Notes: generated from the sequence alone by a model not told the origin. DNA of 64,000 bases from Lutimaribacter pacificus (GCF_900142185.1 NZ_FQZZ01000001.1:558001-622000), one strand, 5' to 3'; shown: positions 36,788 to 46,190, counted from the stretch's first letter. Made by a program: numbers and translations.

Positions 36788-38218
36788 TCAGAATTTCGAC
36801 TCGATGCCAAATGATAGCGCGGTCGAGCTGGTTTCAAACCGCGAGATGTTCGAACTTGTCCGCTGCGTCAGCAAGGTCACGCGCGGCACGAAACCGGCAT
36901 AGTCGATCTCGGAAAACGTGATGTCGAGCGAGGCAAAGACCGCATCGTCCTGCCGTCCGCCCGGCGCCTCGAAGAACCCGATGAAATAGCGCGGATAATC
37001 GGTGTTGCGCGCGCCCAGCGTCAGGCGCAGGTCCACGGGGCCGGTCACGTCGCCGAAATCGTAACTGACATAGGCGGTCCGGTGCAGCACGTCGACATTG
37101 CCCCGGTCGCTGTCCGCGCGGTCCAGGATCAGCCCCATGCTCAGCGCGGCGGCCTGCGGCAGCCTGTGGCGGAAATCGCCGCGCAGCTGCACGTGATCCG
37201 AGCGCGCGAAATAGGCCACCGCATCCTCGCGCCGCTCGTATTCCGCCCGCACCGACAGAAGCGAGTTTTCCCCCAGGGTAAAGCTGCGGTTCAGCCCGAC
37301 ATTGCCATAGGCATAGGAGGTCTCGCCGCCATACCAGGCCTGCCCGACGGCGGCGGTGACGCCGACGACACCGTTGGCGCGCGCATCGCCCCCGGCGGCC
37401 CAGCGGTGATCCACCCCGATCTCGGCGCGGGTGCTGGCGAAATCGTCGCCATCGGCGCCGGGGGCGGCATCTTTCGCCTCCTGCGACAGGCGGACGCGCT
37501 TGGTGACGAATTCCCCGGCCAGCCGCGTGGCCGAAGCCTGATCCTCGCGCAGGCGGTAACTGCTGCGCGCCTCAAGCCGGATCTCGGTGCCCGACAGCGC
37601 CATTGCCGCGGGCGAATGCACGCCGTACCACGGCAGGCCATCGACCACGAAATAGGGGTTCTCGGTGCCGGAATTCACGTTGTCGGTGGGTTGCACCGTG
37701 ATCCGGTAGCGGGTGTTCCACGGGTTTTCCTGCCGGACGCGCCGGAAATCGGAGATCGCCTGTTCCTTGAGCGCCTCGGTCGGCGCCGGGTCCAGCGAGC
37801 GGCGCAGCCAGTATTGCGCCAGCCCGTAGCGGCGGTCGGCATAGGCCATGCGCGCGGCCATCTGCGCCGCCATGAACCGGTCGGCATCCTTTTCCGAGGC
37901 GCTGAAGGCCCGCCCGGCGGCCCGGCGCCCGGCGCCGTGGTGTTTCTGCATCTCAAGCCCGCGGGCCAGGATGAACAGCGCATAGGGATCCTGCGGATCG
38001 GCCTGAAGAAGCCCGCGCGCCATCAGCACGGCAAGCTTGCCGTCGCCGTTCTGCACCGCCTCGCGGGCGACCGCACGGACCTGCGGGAGTGTCAGCGTAA
38101 CCTCGTCGCTGCCCCCGCGGTCCTGCGCCGCAACCGACCCTGCGAATACCGCCCCCGCAAGCGCGGCAGCAGCCAGCAGGTTATGGGCTGACCGAACTAC
38201 AGATTGTCGCATTCGCAT
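36788..38218 (-). CDS. surface lipoprotein assembly modifier (Slam/DUF560) outer-membrane protein
   Basis: A 476-aa protein with a signal peptide (cut near residue 32, SVAAQDRG), a TPR-like helical N-terminal domain (about residues 40-170; LAVLMARGLLQADPQDPYALFILARGLE) and a C-terminal beta-barrel of about 300 residues ending in Phe. The barrel carries alternating aromatic strands. This matches Slam, the outer-membrane translocon that moves lipoproteins to the cell surface in Neisseria and relatives. The ATG overlaps the end of the upstream lipoprotein gene by 38 bp, so the pair is translated together. A ribosome site is not obvious, consistent with coupling. Family call from architecture, not a search. 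Confidence 0.78.
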   Translation of the reverse strand: MRMRQSVVRSAHNLLAAAALAGAVFAGSVAAQDRGGSDEVTLTLPQVRAVAREAVQNGDGKLAVLMARGLLQADPQDPYALFILARGLEMQKHHGAGRRAAGRAFSASEKDADRFMAAQMAARMAYADRRYGLAQYWLRRSLDPAPTEALKEQAISDFRRVRQENPWNTRYRITVQPTDNVNSGTENPYFVVDGLPWYGVHSPAAMALSGTEIRLEARSSYRLREDQASATRLAGEFVTKRVRLSQEAKDAAPGADGDDFASTRAEIGVDHRWAAGGDARANGVVGVTAAVGQAWYGGETSYAYGNVGLNRSFTLGENSLLSVRAEYERREDAVAYFARSDHVQLRGDFRHRLPQAAALSMGLILDRADSDRGNVDVLHRTAYVSYDFGDVTGPVDLRLTLGARNTDYPRYFIGFFEAPGGRQDDAVFASLDITFSEIDYAGFVPRVTLLTQRTSSNISRFETSSTALSFGIESKF

Positions 38219-39167
38219 CGGGCGTGCCGCACTTGTCGAGCACGAATGTGCCGTATTCCTCTTCGGAGTCGAACCCGAGCGGGTCGCCCTGGCCGTCGAA
38301 TTCGGTCAGATGCACACCACCGGCCACGCCATCGGCGTTGGGCCCGCCAAAGATGCCGCCGTAATCGCCGATATCGTTGTTGAGGATGCCGTCATATTCC
38401 ACCGTTTCACCGAAAAACGTGCCGTCGGCCGCGATCCCGGTGCTGGTCAGCACGATATCGGGCAGGGTGTATACACCCGCATAACCACGGAAATCGCGGT
38501 TATAGATACTGCCGTTCACCGAGTTGTTGCCGAAATCCACGTTCAGAAAGACCTCGCCGACGATGATCGCCGGATAGCTCGATTCGAGCGATGGGTTCGT
38601 GCCGGACGGAAGGGGCTGCAGGCCACCGCCGGTATCGTGGATATTGGTGCCGCCCACATAGGTGCCGGCATAGGACACCAGCCCGCTGGCCGGCGGCGTG
38701 TAATCCCCGTCGCGTTCATAGAAGGTGCCGCCGAAATAGCGGTTGAACTGCCCGCCGGTGATCACCATCCCGCCACGAACCGAGCTGGAGTTGCCGCTTT
38801 CCATCACGAAGGCCATCGCAGGCCGGTCGAGCGGATCGCTTTGCGTCGCATAGGCGACATAGGCCAGGTTCCCACCCGGATCGTAGATATCTAGGCTGGG
38901 ATCGCGGGTATAAGCGGCCTCGTAATCGCCGGAGGCCAGGTTCACGCCGGTGATCGTCAGGGTCTGGGTCGCGGAATCGTAGACCAGCCTTTCCAGGTCG
39001 CCGCGCAGGCTGTCGGGGATATCCGCGGTGTCGGCGGTGTTGTCGTCGCCGGTGCCGCTGGTCTGGTCCGTCGTGTCCTCGTCATCCTTGTCGAACGGAT
39101 TCGTGCCATCGCCGCTGCAGGCCGTCAGCGCCAGTGCCGCGCACAGCAAAAGGGAATAGGATTTCAT
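38181..39167 (-). CDS. candidate Slam-dependent surface lipoprotein (TbpB-barrel-like)
   Basis: A 328-aa lipoprotein. The lipobox is LTAC with Cys17 as the lipidated residue. An acidic Asp/Thr-rich linker (about residues 20-50) follows, then a beta-rich body ending in a glycine-rich barrel. The segment YGGIFGGPNADGVAGGVHL is close in form to the FYGPxAxExxGxF strand pair of TbpB, HpuA and factor-H-binding-type barrels. It overlaps a Slam-like gene downstream, the usual gene pairing for Slam and its cargo. GAGGACAGG precedes the ATG at 39167. The ligand is unknown; iron or heme proteins are unlikely hosts for a free-living bacterium. Confidence 0.75.
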   Translation of the reverse strand: MKSYSLLLCAALALTACSGDGTNPFDKDDEDTTDQTSGTGDDNTADTADIPDSLRGDLERLVYDSATQTLTITGVNLASGDYEAAYTRDPSLDIYDPGGNLAYVAYATQSDPLDRPAMAFVMESGNSSSVRGGMVITGGQFNRYFGGTFYERDGDYTPPASGLVSYAGTYVGGTNIHDTGGGLQPLPSGTNPSLESSYPAIIVGEVFLNVDFGNNSVNGSIYNRDFRGYAGVYTLPDIVLTSTGIAADGTFFGETVEYDGILNNDIGDYGGIFGGPNADGVAGGVHLTEFDGQGDPLGFDSEEEYGTFVLDKCGTPDANATICSSVSP

Positions 39168-39395
39168 CGCGCCTGTCCTCGTTTCGCGTCTCATGCACCC
39201 GTTGTCGTATCGGGGTGTCGTTTGCGGGCTAAAGTCGGGCGGGCGCTGGCAAAAGTCAACATTTGATAAACAATCCGGGGCAGGGCGATCAACAACCGCG
39301 GCCAATCTGCCACCCCCGCGATATAGGCTTTTTCACCCGGCGAAACGCAAGATATAGTGTCGCGGCGACTCGCCCCGGAACAGAAAGGATGCGCC

Positions 39396-40301
39396 ATGAC
39401 GCTCTCGCCAGAACAACAGGCCGAAATCGACGACCTGCGTGCCAGCCCGCAGCCCACGCTGCGCACGGTGTCGGAAGGCATGGAAAAGCACCTGTATTCC
39501 GCCGTTCCCGTGCTCGACCACGGCTTTGTCCGGGTGGTCGATTACATGGGCGACGACGCCGCCATCTGCCAGGCCGCGCGGGTAAGTTACGGCAAGGGCA
39601 CCAAGTCGGTGCAGAACGACGAGGGGCTGATCCGCTACCTCATGCGGCACTGGCACTCGACCCCGTTCGAGATGTGCGAGGTCAAGCTGCACGTCAAGCT
39701 GCCGGTCTTCGTCGCGCGCCAGTGGATCAGGCACCGCACCGCCAACGTGAACGAATATTCCGCGCGCTACTCGATCCTCGACCGCGAATTCTACATTCCC
39801 GCCCCCGAGGCGCTGGCCGCGCAATCGGTGGTCAACAACCAGGGCAGGGGCGAGGCGCTGGAGGGCGAAGAGGCCGAGCGCGTGCTGCGCTACCTGCGCG
39901 ACGACGCGATGCGCGCCTATGACCATTACGAGGAAATGATCAGCCAGGACGGGCAGCAGGGCCTTGCCCGCGAACTGGCGCGGATGAACCTGCCCGCCAA
40001 TGTCTATACGCAATGGTACTGGAAGGTCGACCTGCACAACCTGCTGCACTTCCTGCGCCTGCGCGCCGACGCCCACGCGCAATACGAGATCCGCGTCTAT
40101 GCCGACGCCATCTGCGACATCGTGTCCGACTGGGTGCCCTTCGCTTACAAGGCGTTCGAGGATTACCGCATGGGCGGCGCGACGCTTTCTTCTACAGCCC
40201 TTGATTGTGTCCGCCGGATGTTGAAAGGTGAAGAGGTCACACAGGAAAACTCCGGTATGTCCAAGGGGGAATGGCGGGAGTTTGTGGGGGTTTTGGGGTA
40301 G
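39396..40301 (+). CDS. thyX: flavin-dependent thymidylate synthase
   Basis: A 301-aa FAD enzyme that makes dTMP from dUMP with methylenetetrahydrofolate and NADPH. The ThyX motif RHRxxNxNExSxRYS is present as [15 protein letters not shown]. The C-terminal half has [29 protein letters not shown], another hallmark. The ATG at 39396 follows AAAGGA. It is divergent from the surface lipoprotein. No thyA is present in this window. Immediately downstream the base composition drops sharply. Confidence 0.96.
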   Translation: MTLSPEQQAEIDDLRASPQPTLRTVSEGMEKHLYSAVPVLDHGFVRVVDYMGDDAAICQAARVSYGKGTKSVQNDEGLIRYLMRHWHSTPFEMCEVKLHVKLPVFVARQWIRHRTANVNEYSARYSILDREFYIPAPEALAAQSVVNNQGRGEALEGEEAERVLRYLRDDAMRAYDHYEEMISQDGQQGLARELARMNLPANVYTQWYWKVDLHNLLHFLRLRADAHAQYEIRVYADAICDIVSDWVPFAYKAFEDYRMGGATLSSTALDCVRRMLKGEEVTQENSGMSKGEWREFVGVLG

Positions 40302-40316
40302 GTTAAGAAAAAAAAG

Positions 40317-40904
40317 ATGCCAGAAGTTAGTCTGACTACTTTCTCCGATGTCGTTTTGGCAGTCTCCCTTCTGTCGCCTGGATTTCTGATATCTTACTTT
40401 AAGAATACTTTTATATCAGGACGTCACCCAAGAATTTCTGAGCGCATCGTTGAACTGTTAATTATTTCATCTGTCTATTATGCGTCTTTTGGTGCAATTT
40501 TTGTTTATTTCAAATGGTTGGGTTGGATACCACTGTTCTTGTTGCTTTTCCTGATTCCGATGCTCTTGGGGCTATGTTCGGGTGTTGCCAGTCAGAAAAG
40601 GTGGTTTGAGCGTATTTATGAGGCCCTAGGCTTAAATCCAATTCACCCAGCTACGACAGGCTGGGATTTTTTGTTTGGCACAATGGATAGTAATAAATGG
40701 ATTGTTGTTACCTTGTCCGATGGCACGAAAATCAGAGGCTGGTTCGACCGAAACTCTGGTGCATCAACTGATTTATCGAGGCGTGATATTTACATCAACG
40801 ACATTAGGAGAGAAGATTTTAGTAATTTCGAATCTGATGGACGAAAGCGCGGGATCTGGCTTCATGAGGATGAAATCAGGCACATAGAAGTGATATCTGA
40901 CTAG
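40317..40904 (+). CDS. DUF6338-like membrane protein in a low-GC islet
   Basis: A 195-aa protein with an N-terminal part of about three hydrophobic helices (residues about 10-28, 45-66, 70-90) and a cytoplasmic C-terminal half (WIVVTLSDGTKIRGWFDRNS, then RDIYINDIRRED and DEIRHIEV), probably a small beta domain. The pattern fits DUF6338, a family of unknown function often in accessory DNA. The G+C is near 40 percent over much of the gene, far below its neighbours, and codon use is AT-rich, which indicates horizontal transfer. It is followed 9 bp later by a 57-aa gene. Confidence 0.72.
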   Translation: MPEVSLTTFSDVVLAVSLLSPGFLISYFKNTFISGRHPRISERIVELLIISSVYYASFGAIFVYFKWLGWIPLFLLLFLIPMLLGLCSGVASQKRWFERIYEALGLNPIHPATTGWDFLFGTMDSNKWIVVTLSDGTKIRGWFDRNSGASTDLSRRDIYINDIRREDFSNFESDGRKRGIWLHEDEIRHIEVISD

Positions 40905-40913
40905 GAGGCATGA

Positions 40914-41087
40914 ATGAGTGATAAGAAAGTAGATCCGAGAGTAAATGTCGACAAAGTTTATCGACCGGCTCAGAACAATAATGAAGGAGTTGTTACCTCA
41001 CAAAATAGCTACCAAGGGCCAACCAGTTCAGGTGAACCAAAAAATCCGCCATCCTCGGATTCGGCGTCCAGCGGTAAGGAAGACTAA
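40914..41087 (+). CDS. 57-aa hydrophilic protein, partner of the DUF6338-like gene
   Basis: A 57-aa protein starting MSDKKVDPRVNVDKVYRPAQ and ending in a Ser/Gly/Asp-rich, probably disordered tail. AGGAGG lies 5 bases before the ATG, a strong ribosome site. An ATG at 40910 just ahead opens only a three-codon frame. It lies 9 bp after the DUF6338-like gene with the same low G+C and is therefore probably cotranscribed. It has no membrane segment or recognisable domain. It may be a partner, regulator or small effector. Confidence 0.65.
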   Translation: MSDKKVDPRVNVDKVYRPAQNNNEGVVTSQNSYQGPTSSGEPKNPPSSDSASSGKED

Positions 41088-41410
41088 TTCAACCTTTGAG
41101 AAATCACTCATCGTGGTGACGGCCTTCTTTTTTAAGATGCTTGAACCAGATTGACTAACTTTTCTGGCTATGGCGTAGCCCGGCGTGCCTTTGGACACAA
41201 AGACTCAAGCCGGAAGTGCGAGCCGCTACATGCGCTTTGAACGTCAGCCGGGTTGGCCGCCCCCCCCAAAAAAACCGACCAAAACCGCCCCGACCGCTCT
41301 GGCATCCGCCGCTCACCCCCTTATCTTAGGCCGAACGGCGAAAAAACGCTTGTTCAACCGTGGCCCCATCCGATTTAAGGGGCCGCGCGGAACGATAACA
41401 GGGAGCAGAC
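41088..41410. other. gene-free junction between low-GC islet and mrp operon
   Basis: 323 bp without a supported gene. The first 80 bases stay AT-rich, then the composition returns to the chromosomal level near 41190. A run of C then A (CCCCCCCC, AAAAAAA near 41263-41276) and a GGCCCC/GGGGCC stem with an 11-base loop (41362-41384) precede mrpA and probably form its leader. I see no clear attachment-site duplication or tRNA. Confidence 0.5.
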
Positions 41411-44275
41411 ATGACGAACGGTGGCGGCTTACTACCCATCATCGCCCTCTTGCCCTTTCTGGGGGCATTGATACCGGGCATCATGATCCGGGCGGGGCGC
41501 AATGCCAGCGCCGCCTTCACCGCAGTGCCCACGATCATCGCCCTGGCGATGCTGGGCGTGCTGGCCCCGCAGGTGATGGCGGGCGAGGTGCTGACCGCGC
41601 AGATCGCATGGCTGCCGCAGCTGGGCCTGTCTGCCAGCTTCTTCCTCGACGGTCTGGGCCTGCTGTTCGCGGTCATGATCCTGGGCGTCGGGCTGCTGAT
41701 CACGCTTTACGCGCGGTTTTACCTGTCGGGCGACGATCCGATGGGGCAGTTCTATACCTACCTTCTGCTGTTCCAGGGCGCGATGCTGGGCATCGTGATT
41801 TCCGACAACATCCTGCTTTTGCTGATCTTCTGGGAGCTGACGAGCCTCAGTTCCTTCCTGCTGATCGGCTATTGGAAACACCTGCCCGAGGGGAGGCAGG
41901 GCGCGCGCATGGCGCTGGCGGTCACCGGCTCGGGCGGGCTGGCGATGATCGCGGGGATGCTGATCCTCGGCAATATCGCGGGCAGCTACAACCTGACCGA
42001 CATCCTGCAACAGGGCGAGGCGATCCGCGCCTCGGACTGGTATCTTCCGGCGCTGATCCTGATCCTGCTGGGCGCCTTCACCAAGTCGGCGCAGTTCCCG
42101 TTCCATTTCTGGCTGCCGCACGCGATGGCGGCGCCGACGCCGGTTTCGGCCTACCTGCATTCCGCCACGATGGTAAAGGCGGGCGTGTTCCTGATGGCGC
42201 GCATGTGGCCGGTGCTGGCGGGCACCGATGCGTGGTTCTACATCGTGTCGATCACCGGGCTGGTGACGATGGTGCTGGGCGCGCTGATCGCGCTGTTCAA
42301 GGACGACCTCAAGGCGCTGCTGGCGTTTTCCACGGTCAGCCATCTGGGGCTTTTGACGATGCTGCTGGGCTTCGGCACGCAGGCGGCGGCGGTCGCGGCG
42401 GTGTTTCACATCATCAATCACCTGACCTTCAAGGCGGCGCTGTTCATGACGGCGGGGATCGTCGATCACGAAACCCACACCCGCGATATCAGGCGGCTGG
42501 GCGGGCTGGCCAAGTTCATGCCGATTACCGCGCTGATCGGCACGGTGGCGGCGCTGTCGATGGCGGGCATCCCGTTCTTCAACGGCTTCCTGTCCAAGGA
42601 AATGATGCTGGAAGAGGCGTCGCACACCCTGTGGTTCCGCAACGACTGGATCGTGCCGGTGCTGGCGACGCTGGGCGCGCTGTTGTCGGTGGCCTATTCG
42701 CTGCGCTTCATCTTCCACGTCTTCGCGGGCCCCGCGCGCGACGATTACCCCGCCAAGCCGCACGATCCGCCCTTCGGCATGTATGCCGCCCCGGCGTTCC
42801 TGTGCGTGCTGGTGCTGGCCATCGGGATATTTCCCGCCCTGGCCGAGCCTGTGGTGACCATGGCGGCCAGCGCCGTGACCGGGGCCGAGTTGCATCCGCA
42901 TCTCAAGCTCTGGCATGGCGTGACGCCCGCGCTGTTCATGTCGATCATCGCGGTGGCGGGCGGCGCGATCCTGCTGGGGCTGCACCGCCCGCTCGACCGC
43001 GCCTGGCAGGCTGCCCCGCGCCCCGAGGCCAAGGCGATCTTCGACGCCACTATGGCGGGGGCGGTCGCGGCCTCGCGCGCGCTTACCGAGGGGCTGCATA
43101 ACGGCGCGATCAGCCGCTACCTGGCGATCTTCGTCGCCGCCACGGTGGCGCTGACCTGGATCGCCTTTTCCGGCGGAACGCTCAGCCCGCCCACGCGGCC
43201 GCTGCTGCCGGTCGCGCCGGTGGTGATGGTCGGCTGGGTGCTGCTGGTGGCGGCGGCGGCGCTGGTGGTGTTCAACCACCGCAACCGGTTCCGCGCGCTG
43301 GTGCTGATCGGGATCATCGGGCTGATGATCTCGGGCGGGTTCGTCTACCTGTCGGCACCCGACCTGGCGCTGACGCAGATCTCGGTCGAGACGGTGACGA
43401 TCATGCTGCTGCTGCTGGCGCTGCATTTCCTGCCCAAGACCACCCCGGTCGAAAGCAGCGCCGGGCTGCGCCTGCGCGACGGGGCGATCGCCATCGCCGC
43501 CGGGGTGGGGGTGGCCGCGCTGACCATGGCCTTCCTGATGCGCGATTTCGACAGCATCTCGGACTACCACCTTGCCAATTCCTACGAGGGCGGCGGCGGC
43601 ACCAATGTCGTCAACGTGATCCTGGTGGATTTCCGGGGCTATGACACCTTCGGCGAGATCATCGTGCTGGGCATCGCCGGGCTGACCATCTTCGCCCTGA
43701 TGGAGGCGCTGCTGTCCGGCCCGGCCGCCCGCCGGCTGCGCAACACCGATTACAGCCAGGACCGCTCGCGCGACCGCCACCCGCTGATGATGGTGGTGGC
43801 GACCCGCGCCATGCTGCCCATCGCCACGATGGTCGGCGTCTACATCTTCCTGCGCGGGCACAACCAGCCCGGCGGCGGCTTCGTCGCGGGCCTGGTGATC
43901 TCGATCGCGCTGCTGATGCAGTACATGGCCTCGGGCTTCGGCTGGACACAGACGCGTCAGCGGGTCGAATACCATTCGATGATCGGCTGGGGCGTGCTGG
44001 TGGCTGGCCTGACGGGGGCCGCGGCCTGGCTGGGCGGGGCGCCGTTCCTGACCAGCATCTATGGCTATATCAAGCTGCCCTGGATCGAGAAATTCGGCCT
44101 CGGCTCGGCCTTCCTGTTCGATCTGGGCGTGTTCCTGACGGTGCTGGGGGCGGTGATGCTGATGCTTTACAGCCTGTCGCGCATCGCGCGCTACGCGGGC
44201 GAGACCGTGAATATCGAGCCGATGGATTACGATCCGTCACTGAAATCAGAGCTGAAAAAGCCGGGGGAGGAGTGA
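41411..44275 (+). CDS. fused MrpA-MrpB subunit of Na+(K+)/H+ antiporter
   Basis: A 954-aa membrane protein that begins the Mrp/Pha multi-subunit antiporter operon. The MrpA part resembles NADH dehydrogenase subunit L (ELTSLSSFLLIGYW, GAFTKSAQFPFHFWLPHAMAAPTPVSAYLHSATMVKAG at residues about 215-255, LLAFSTVSHLGLL). From about residue 800 on it is MrpB (ATRAMLPIATMVGVYIFLRGHNQPGGGFVAGL). The A-B fusion (PhaAB) is normal in alphaproteobacteria. The complex couples proton entry to Na+ or K+ exit for pH and salt tolerance. Confidence 0.95.
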   Translation: MTNGGGLLPIIALLPFLGALIPGIMIRAGRNASAAFTAVPTIIALAMLGVLAPQVMAGEVLTAQIAWLPQLGLSASFFLDGLGLLFAVMILGVGLLITLYARFYLSGDDPMGQFYTYLLLFQGAMLGIVISDNILLLLIFWELTSLSSFLLIGYWKHLPEGRQGARMALAVTGSGGLAMIAGMLILGNIAGSYNLTDILQQGEAIRASDWYLPALILILLGAFTKSAQFPFHFWLPHAMAAPTPVSAYLHSATMVKAGVFLMARMWPVLAGTDAWFYIVSITGLVTMVLGALIALFKDDLKALLAFSTVSHLGLLTMLLGFGTQAAAVAAVFHIINHLTFKAALFMTAGIVDHETHTRDIRRLGGLAKFMPITALIGTVAALSMAGIPFFNGFLSKEMMLEEASHTLWFRNDWIVPVLATLGALLSVAYSLRFIFHVFAGPARDDYPAKPHDPPFGMYAAPAFLCVLVLAIGIFPALAEPVVTMAASAVTGAELHPHLKLWHGVTPALFMSIIAVAGGAILLGLHRPLDRAWQAAPRPEAKAIFDATMAGAVAASRALTEGLHNGAISRYLAIFVAATVALTWIAFSGGTLSPPTRPLLPVAPVVMVGWVLLVAAAALVVFNHRNRFRALVLIGIIGLMISGGFVYLSAPDLALTQISVETVTIMLLLLALHFLPKTTPVESSAGLRLRDGAIAIAAGVGVAALTMAFLMRDFDSISDYHLANSYEGGGGTNVVNVILVDFRGYDTFGEIIVLGIAGLTIFALMEALLSGPAARRLRNTDYSQDRSRDRHPLMMVVATRAMLPIATMVGVYIFLRGHNQPGGGFVAGLVISIALLMQYMASGFGWTQTRQRVEYHSMIGWGVLVAGLTGAAAWLGGAPFLTSIYGYIKLPWIEKFGLGSAFLFDLGVFLTVLGAVMLMLYSLSRIARYAGETVNIEPMDYDPSLKSELKKPGEE

Positions 44276-44276
44276 C

Positions 44277-44642
44277 ATGGAGCTGTTGGTTGCAAGCTCG
44301 GTCGGCGTGCTGACCGCCGGCGGGGTCTACCTGATCCTGCGGTTGCGCGCCTTCGCGGTGATCCTGGGGCTGGCGCTGCTGTCCTATGCGGTGAATGTCT
44401 TTCTGTTCTCGACGGGGCGGCTGATGGTCAACGCGCCACCGATACTGCAGAAATACGGCGATGCCAGCTATACCGATCCGCTGCCGCAGGCGCTGGTGCT
44501 GACCGCGATCGTGATCTCCTTCGGGATGACGGCGGTTCTGGTGATGATCGCGCTCGGCGCGTTTCTCGAGGCCGACCATGACCGGATCGACATGGACGAC
44601 GACACCGCGACCGGCCCCGCCGGCGAGGAGCCCGGCGCATGA
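44277..44642 (+). CDS. Na+/H+ antiporter subunit MrpC (PhaC)
   Basis: A 121-aa, three-helix protein similar to NADH dehydrogenase subunit K (NuoK). Features: LLVASSVGVLTAGGVYLILRLRAF at the N-terminus, LSYAVNVFLFSTGRL, and DPLPQALVLTAIVISFGMTAVLVM, the MrpC/NuoK proton-path helix. The start is 1 bp after the MrpAB stop, and the end overlaps MrpD by 4 bases. Part of the mrp operon. Confidence 0.95.
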   Translation: MELLVASSVGVLTAGGVYLILRLRAFAVILGLALLSYAVNVFLFSTGRLMVNAPPILQKYGDASYTDPLPQALVLTAIVISFGMTAVLVMIALGAFLEADHDRIDMDDDTATGPAGEEPGA

Positions 44643-46186
44643 ACCACTGGATTATCGCCCCGGTCGTCCTGCCCGCCATCCTTGCGCCGGTCATCGCCTT
44701 CGTGATGCGGCACGATATCACGCTGGCGCGTGCGGCGTCCTTCGCGGGCACCATCACGCTGGCCGCGATCTGCATCGGTCTGACTGTCACCGCCGCAGGC
44801 GGGGAAACCGTTTCCTACGCGCTGGGCAACTGGCCCGCGCCCTTTGGCATCGTGCTGGTGCTCGACCGGTTGTCGGCGGTCATGCTGCTGCTGACCGCGC
44901 TTCTGGCGCTGATCGTGCTGCTGCACGCGGCGGCGACCGGCTGGGACGCGCGCGGACGGCATTTCCACGCGCTGTTCCAGTTCCAGCTGATGGGGATCTG
45001 CGGCGCCTTCCTGACCGGCGACGCCTTCAACCTCTTCGTCTTTTTCGAGGTGCTGCTGATCGCCTCCTACGGGCTGATGATCCATGGCGGCGGGCGCGTG
45101 CGCCTGCAGGCCGGGCTGCAATACGTGGTGATGAACCTGGCCGGGTCGACCCTGTTCCTGTTCGCGCTGGGCACGCTTTACGCGGCCACCGGCACGCTGA
45201 ACATCGCGGATCTCGCCGAAAAGGTGCGTGCCCTGCCGGTCGAGGACGCGGCACTGGTGCGTTCGGCGGCGATGATGCTGATGATCGTCTTTGCGATCAA
45301 GGCGGCGCTGTTCCCGGTGCAGTTCTGGCTGCCGGGCACCTATGCCAACGCGCCCGCCCCGGTGGCGGCGCTGTTCGCCATCATGACCAAGGTGGGGGCT
45401 TATGCCATCGTCCGCGTGCACAGCGTGGTGTTCGGCCCCGACGTGCCGGTGCTGGCCGGGCTGCCGGGCACATGGCTGATGCCGGCGGCGCTCGTGACGC
45501 TGGCCGTCGGCGCCATCGGTGTGCTGGGGGCGCGGCGGCTGATGCCGCTTCTGTCCTTCTCGGTCGTGGGCTCCATGGGCACGATGATGATCGCGGTCGC
45601 GGCCTTCACGCCGCAGGCGACCAGCGCGGCGCTTTACTACCTCGTGCATTCCACCTTTTCGGCGGCGGCGCTGTTCCTGCTGGCCGACCTCGTGGTATCG
45701 CGGCGCGACACCGGCGACCTGCTGCGCCCGCAGTCGCCCACCGTGCAGAACGGGCTGTTCGCGGCGCTGTTCTTTGCCGGGGCCATCGGGATGGTGGGGA
45801 TGCCGCCGCTCAGCGGGTTCCTCGGCAAGCTGCTGATCCTCGATGCGATGCGGGACACGCCGGAAATGGCCATTGCCTTCGTGGCGATCCTGCTGGGCTC
45901 GCTTCTGATGCTGGTCGGCTTTGCCCGCGCGGGCAGTATCCTGTTCTGGAAATCCACCGCGATCGGGCCCGCGCCCACGGATGCCACCGCCGACGAGGTC
46001 GCCGCCGAGAGCCCGGAGCCCGCCCGGTTCCTCGAGGTTGCACCGACGGCGGCGGCGCTGGCGCTGCTGGCGGGGCTGGCGGTGTTCGCCGGGCCGGTCA
46101 GCGGCTATCTGGGCGCGGCATCCTGGCAACTGTTCGACAGCAGCGGCTATGTCGCCGCGGTGCTGGGCCAGGACGAGGAGGGCTGA
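44639..46186 (+). CDS. Na+/H+ antiporter subunit MrpD (PhaD)
   Basis: A 515-aa proton-translocating subunit related to NuoM/NuoN, with about 14 helices. Markers include FQFQLMGICGAFLTGDAFNLFVFFEVLLIASYGLM, IKAALFPVQFWLPGTYANAPAPVAALFAIMTKVGAYA and MVGMPPLSGFLGKLLIL (three regions, residues about 115-150, 222-258, 380-397). ATG overlaps the MrpC stop (ATGA). The next gene, mrpE, starts 4 bp after its stop. Confidence 0.96.
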   Translation: MNHWIIAPVVLPAILAPVIAFVMRHDITLARAASFAGTITLAAICIGLTVTAAGGETVSYALGNWPAPFGIVLVLDRLSAVMLLLTALLALIVLLHAAATGWDARGRHFHALFQFQLMGICGAFLTGDAFNLFVFFEVLLIASYGLMIHGGGRVRLQAGLQYVVMNLAGSTLFLFALGTLYAATGTLNIADLAEKVRALPVEDAALVRSAAMMLMIVFAIKAALFPVQFWLPGTYANAPAPVAALFAIMTKVGAYAIVRVHSVVFGPDVPVLAGLPGTWLMPAALVTLAVGAIGVLGARRLMPLLSFSVVGSMGTMMIAVAAFTPQATSAALYYLVHSTFSAAALFLLADLVVSRRDTGDLLRPQSPTVQNGLFAALFFAGAIGMVGMPPLSGFLGKLLILDAMRDTPEMAIAFVAILLGSLLMLVGFARAGSILFWKSTAIGPAPTDATADEVAAESPEPARFLEVAPTAAALALLAGLAVFAGPVSGYLGAASWQLFDSSGYVAAVLGQDEEG

Positions 46187-46190
46187 TCCC

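Noticed and set aside
39258-39281. FNR-like half sites between the lipoprotein and thyX genes
   Set aside because: TCAACATTTGATAAACAA has half sites in the wrong orientation and spacing for a CRP/FNR dyad.
40945-41154. 69-aa frame overlapping the 57-aa islet gene
   Set aside because: No ribosome site at its ATG, whereas the overlapping 57-aa gene has AGGAGG at ideal spacing. Kept as a minor alternative only.
41432-43975. 847-aa open frame on the minus strand
   Set aside because: Antisense to the fused MrpA-MrpB gene. The Arg/His/Gln-rich product has no family features.
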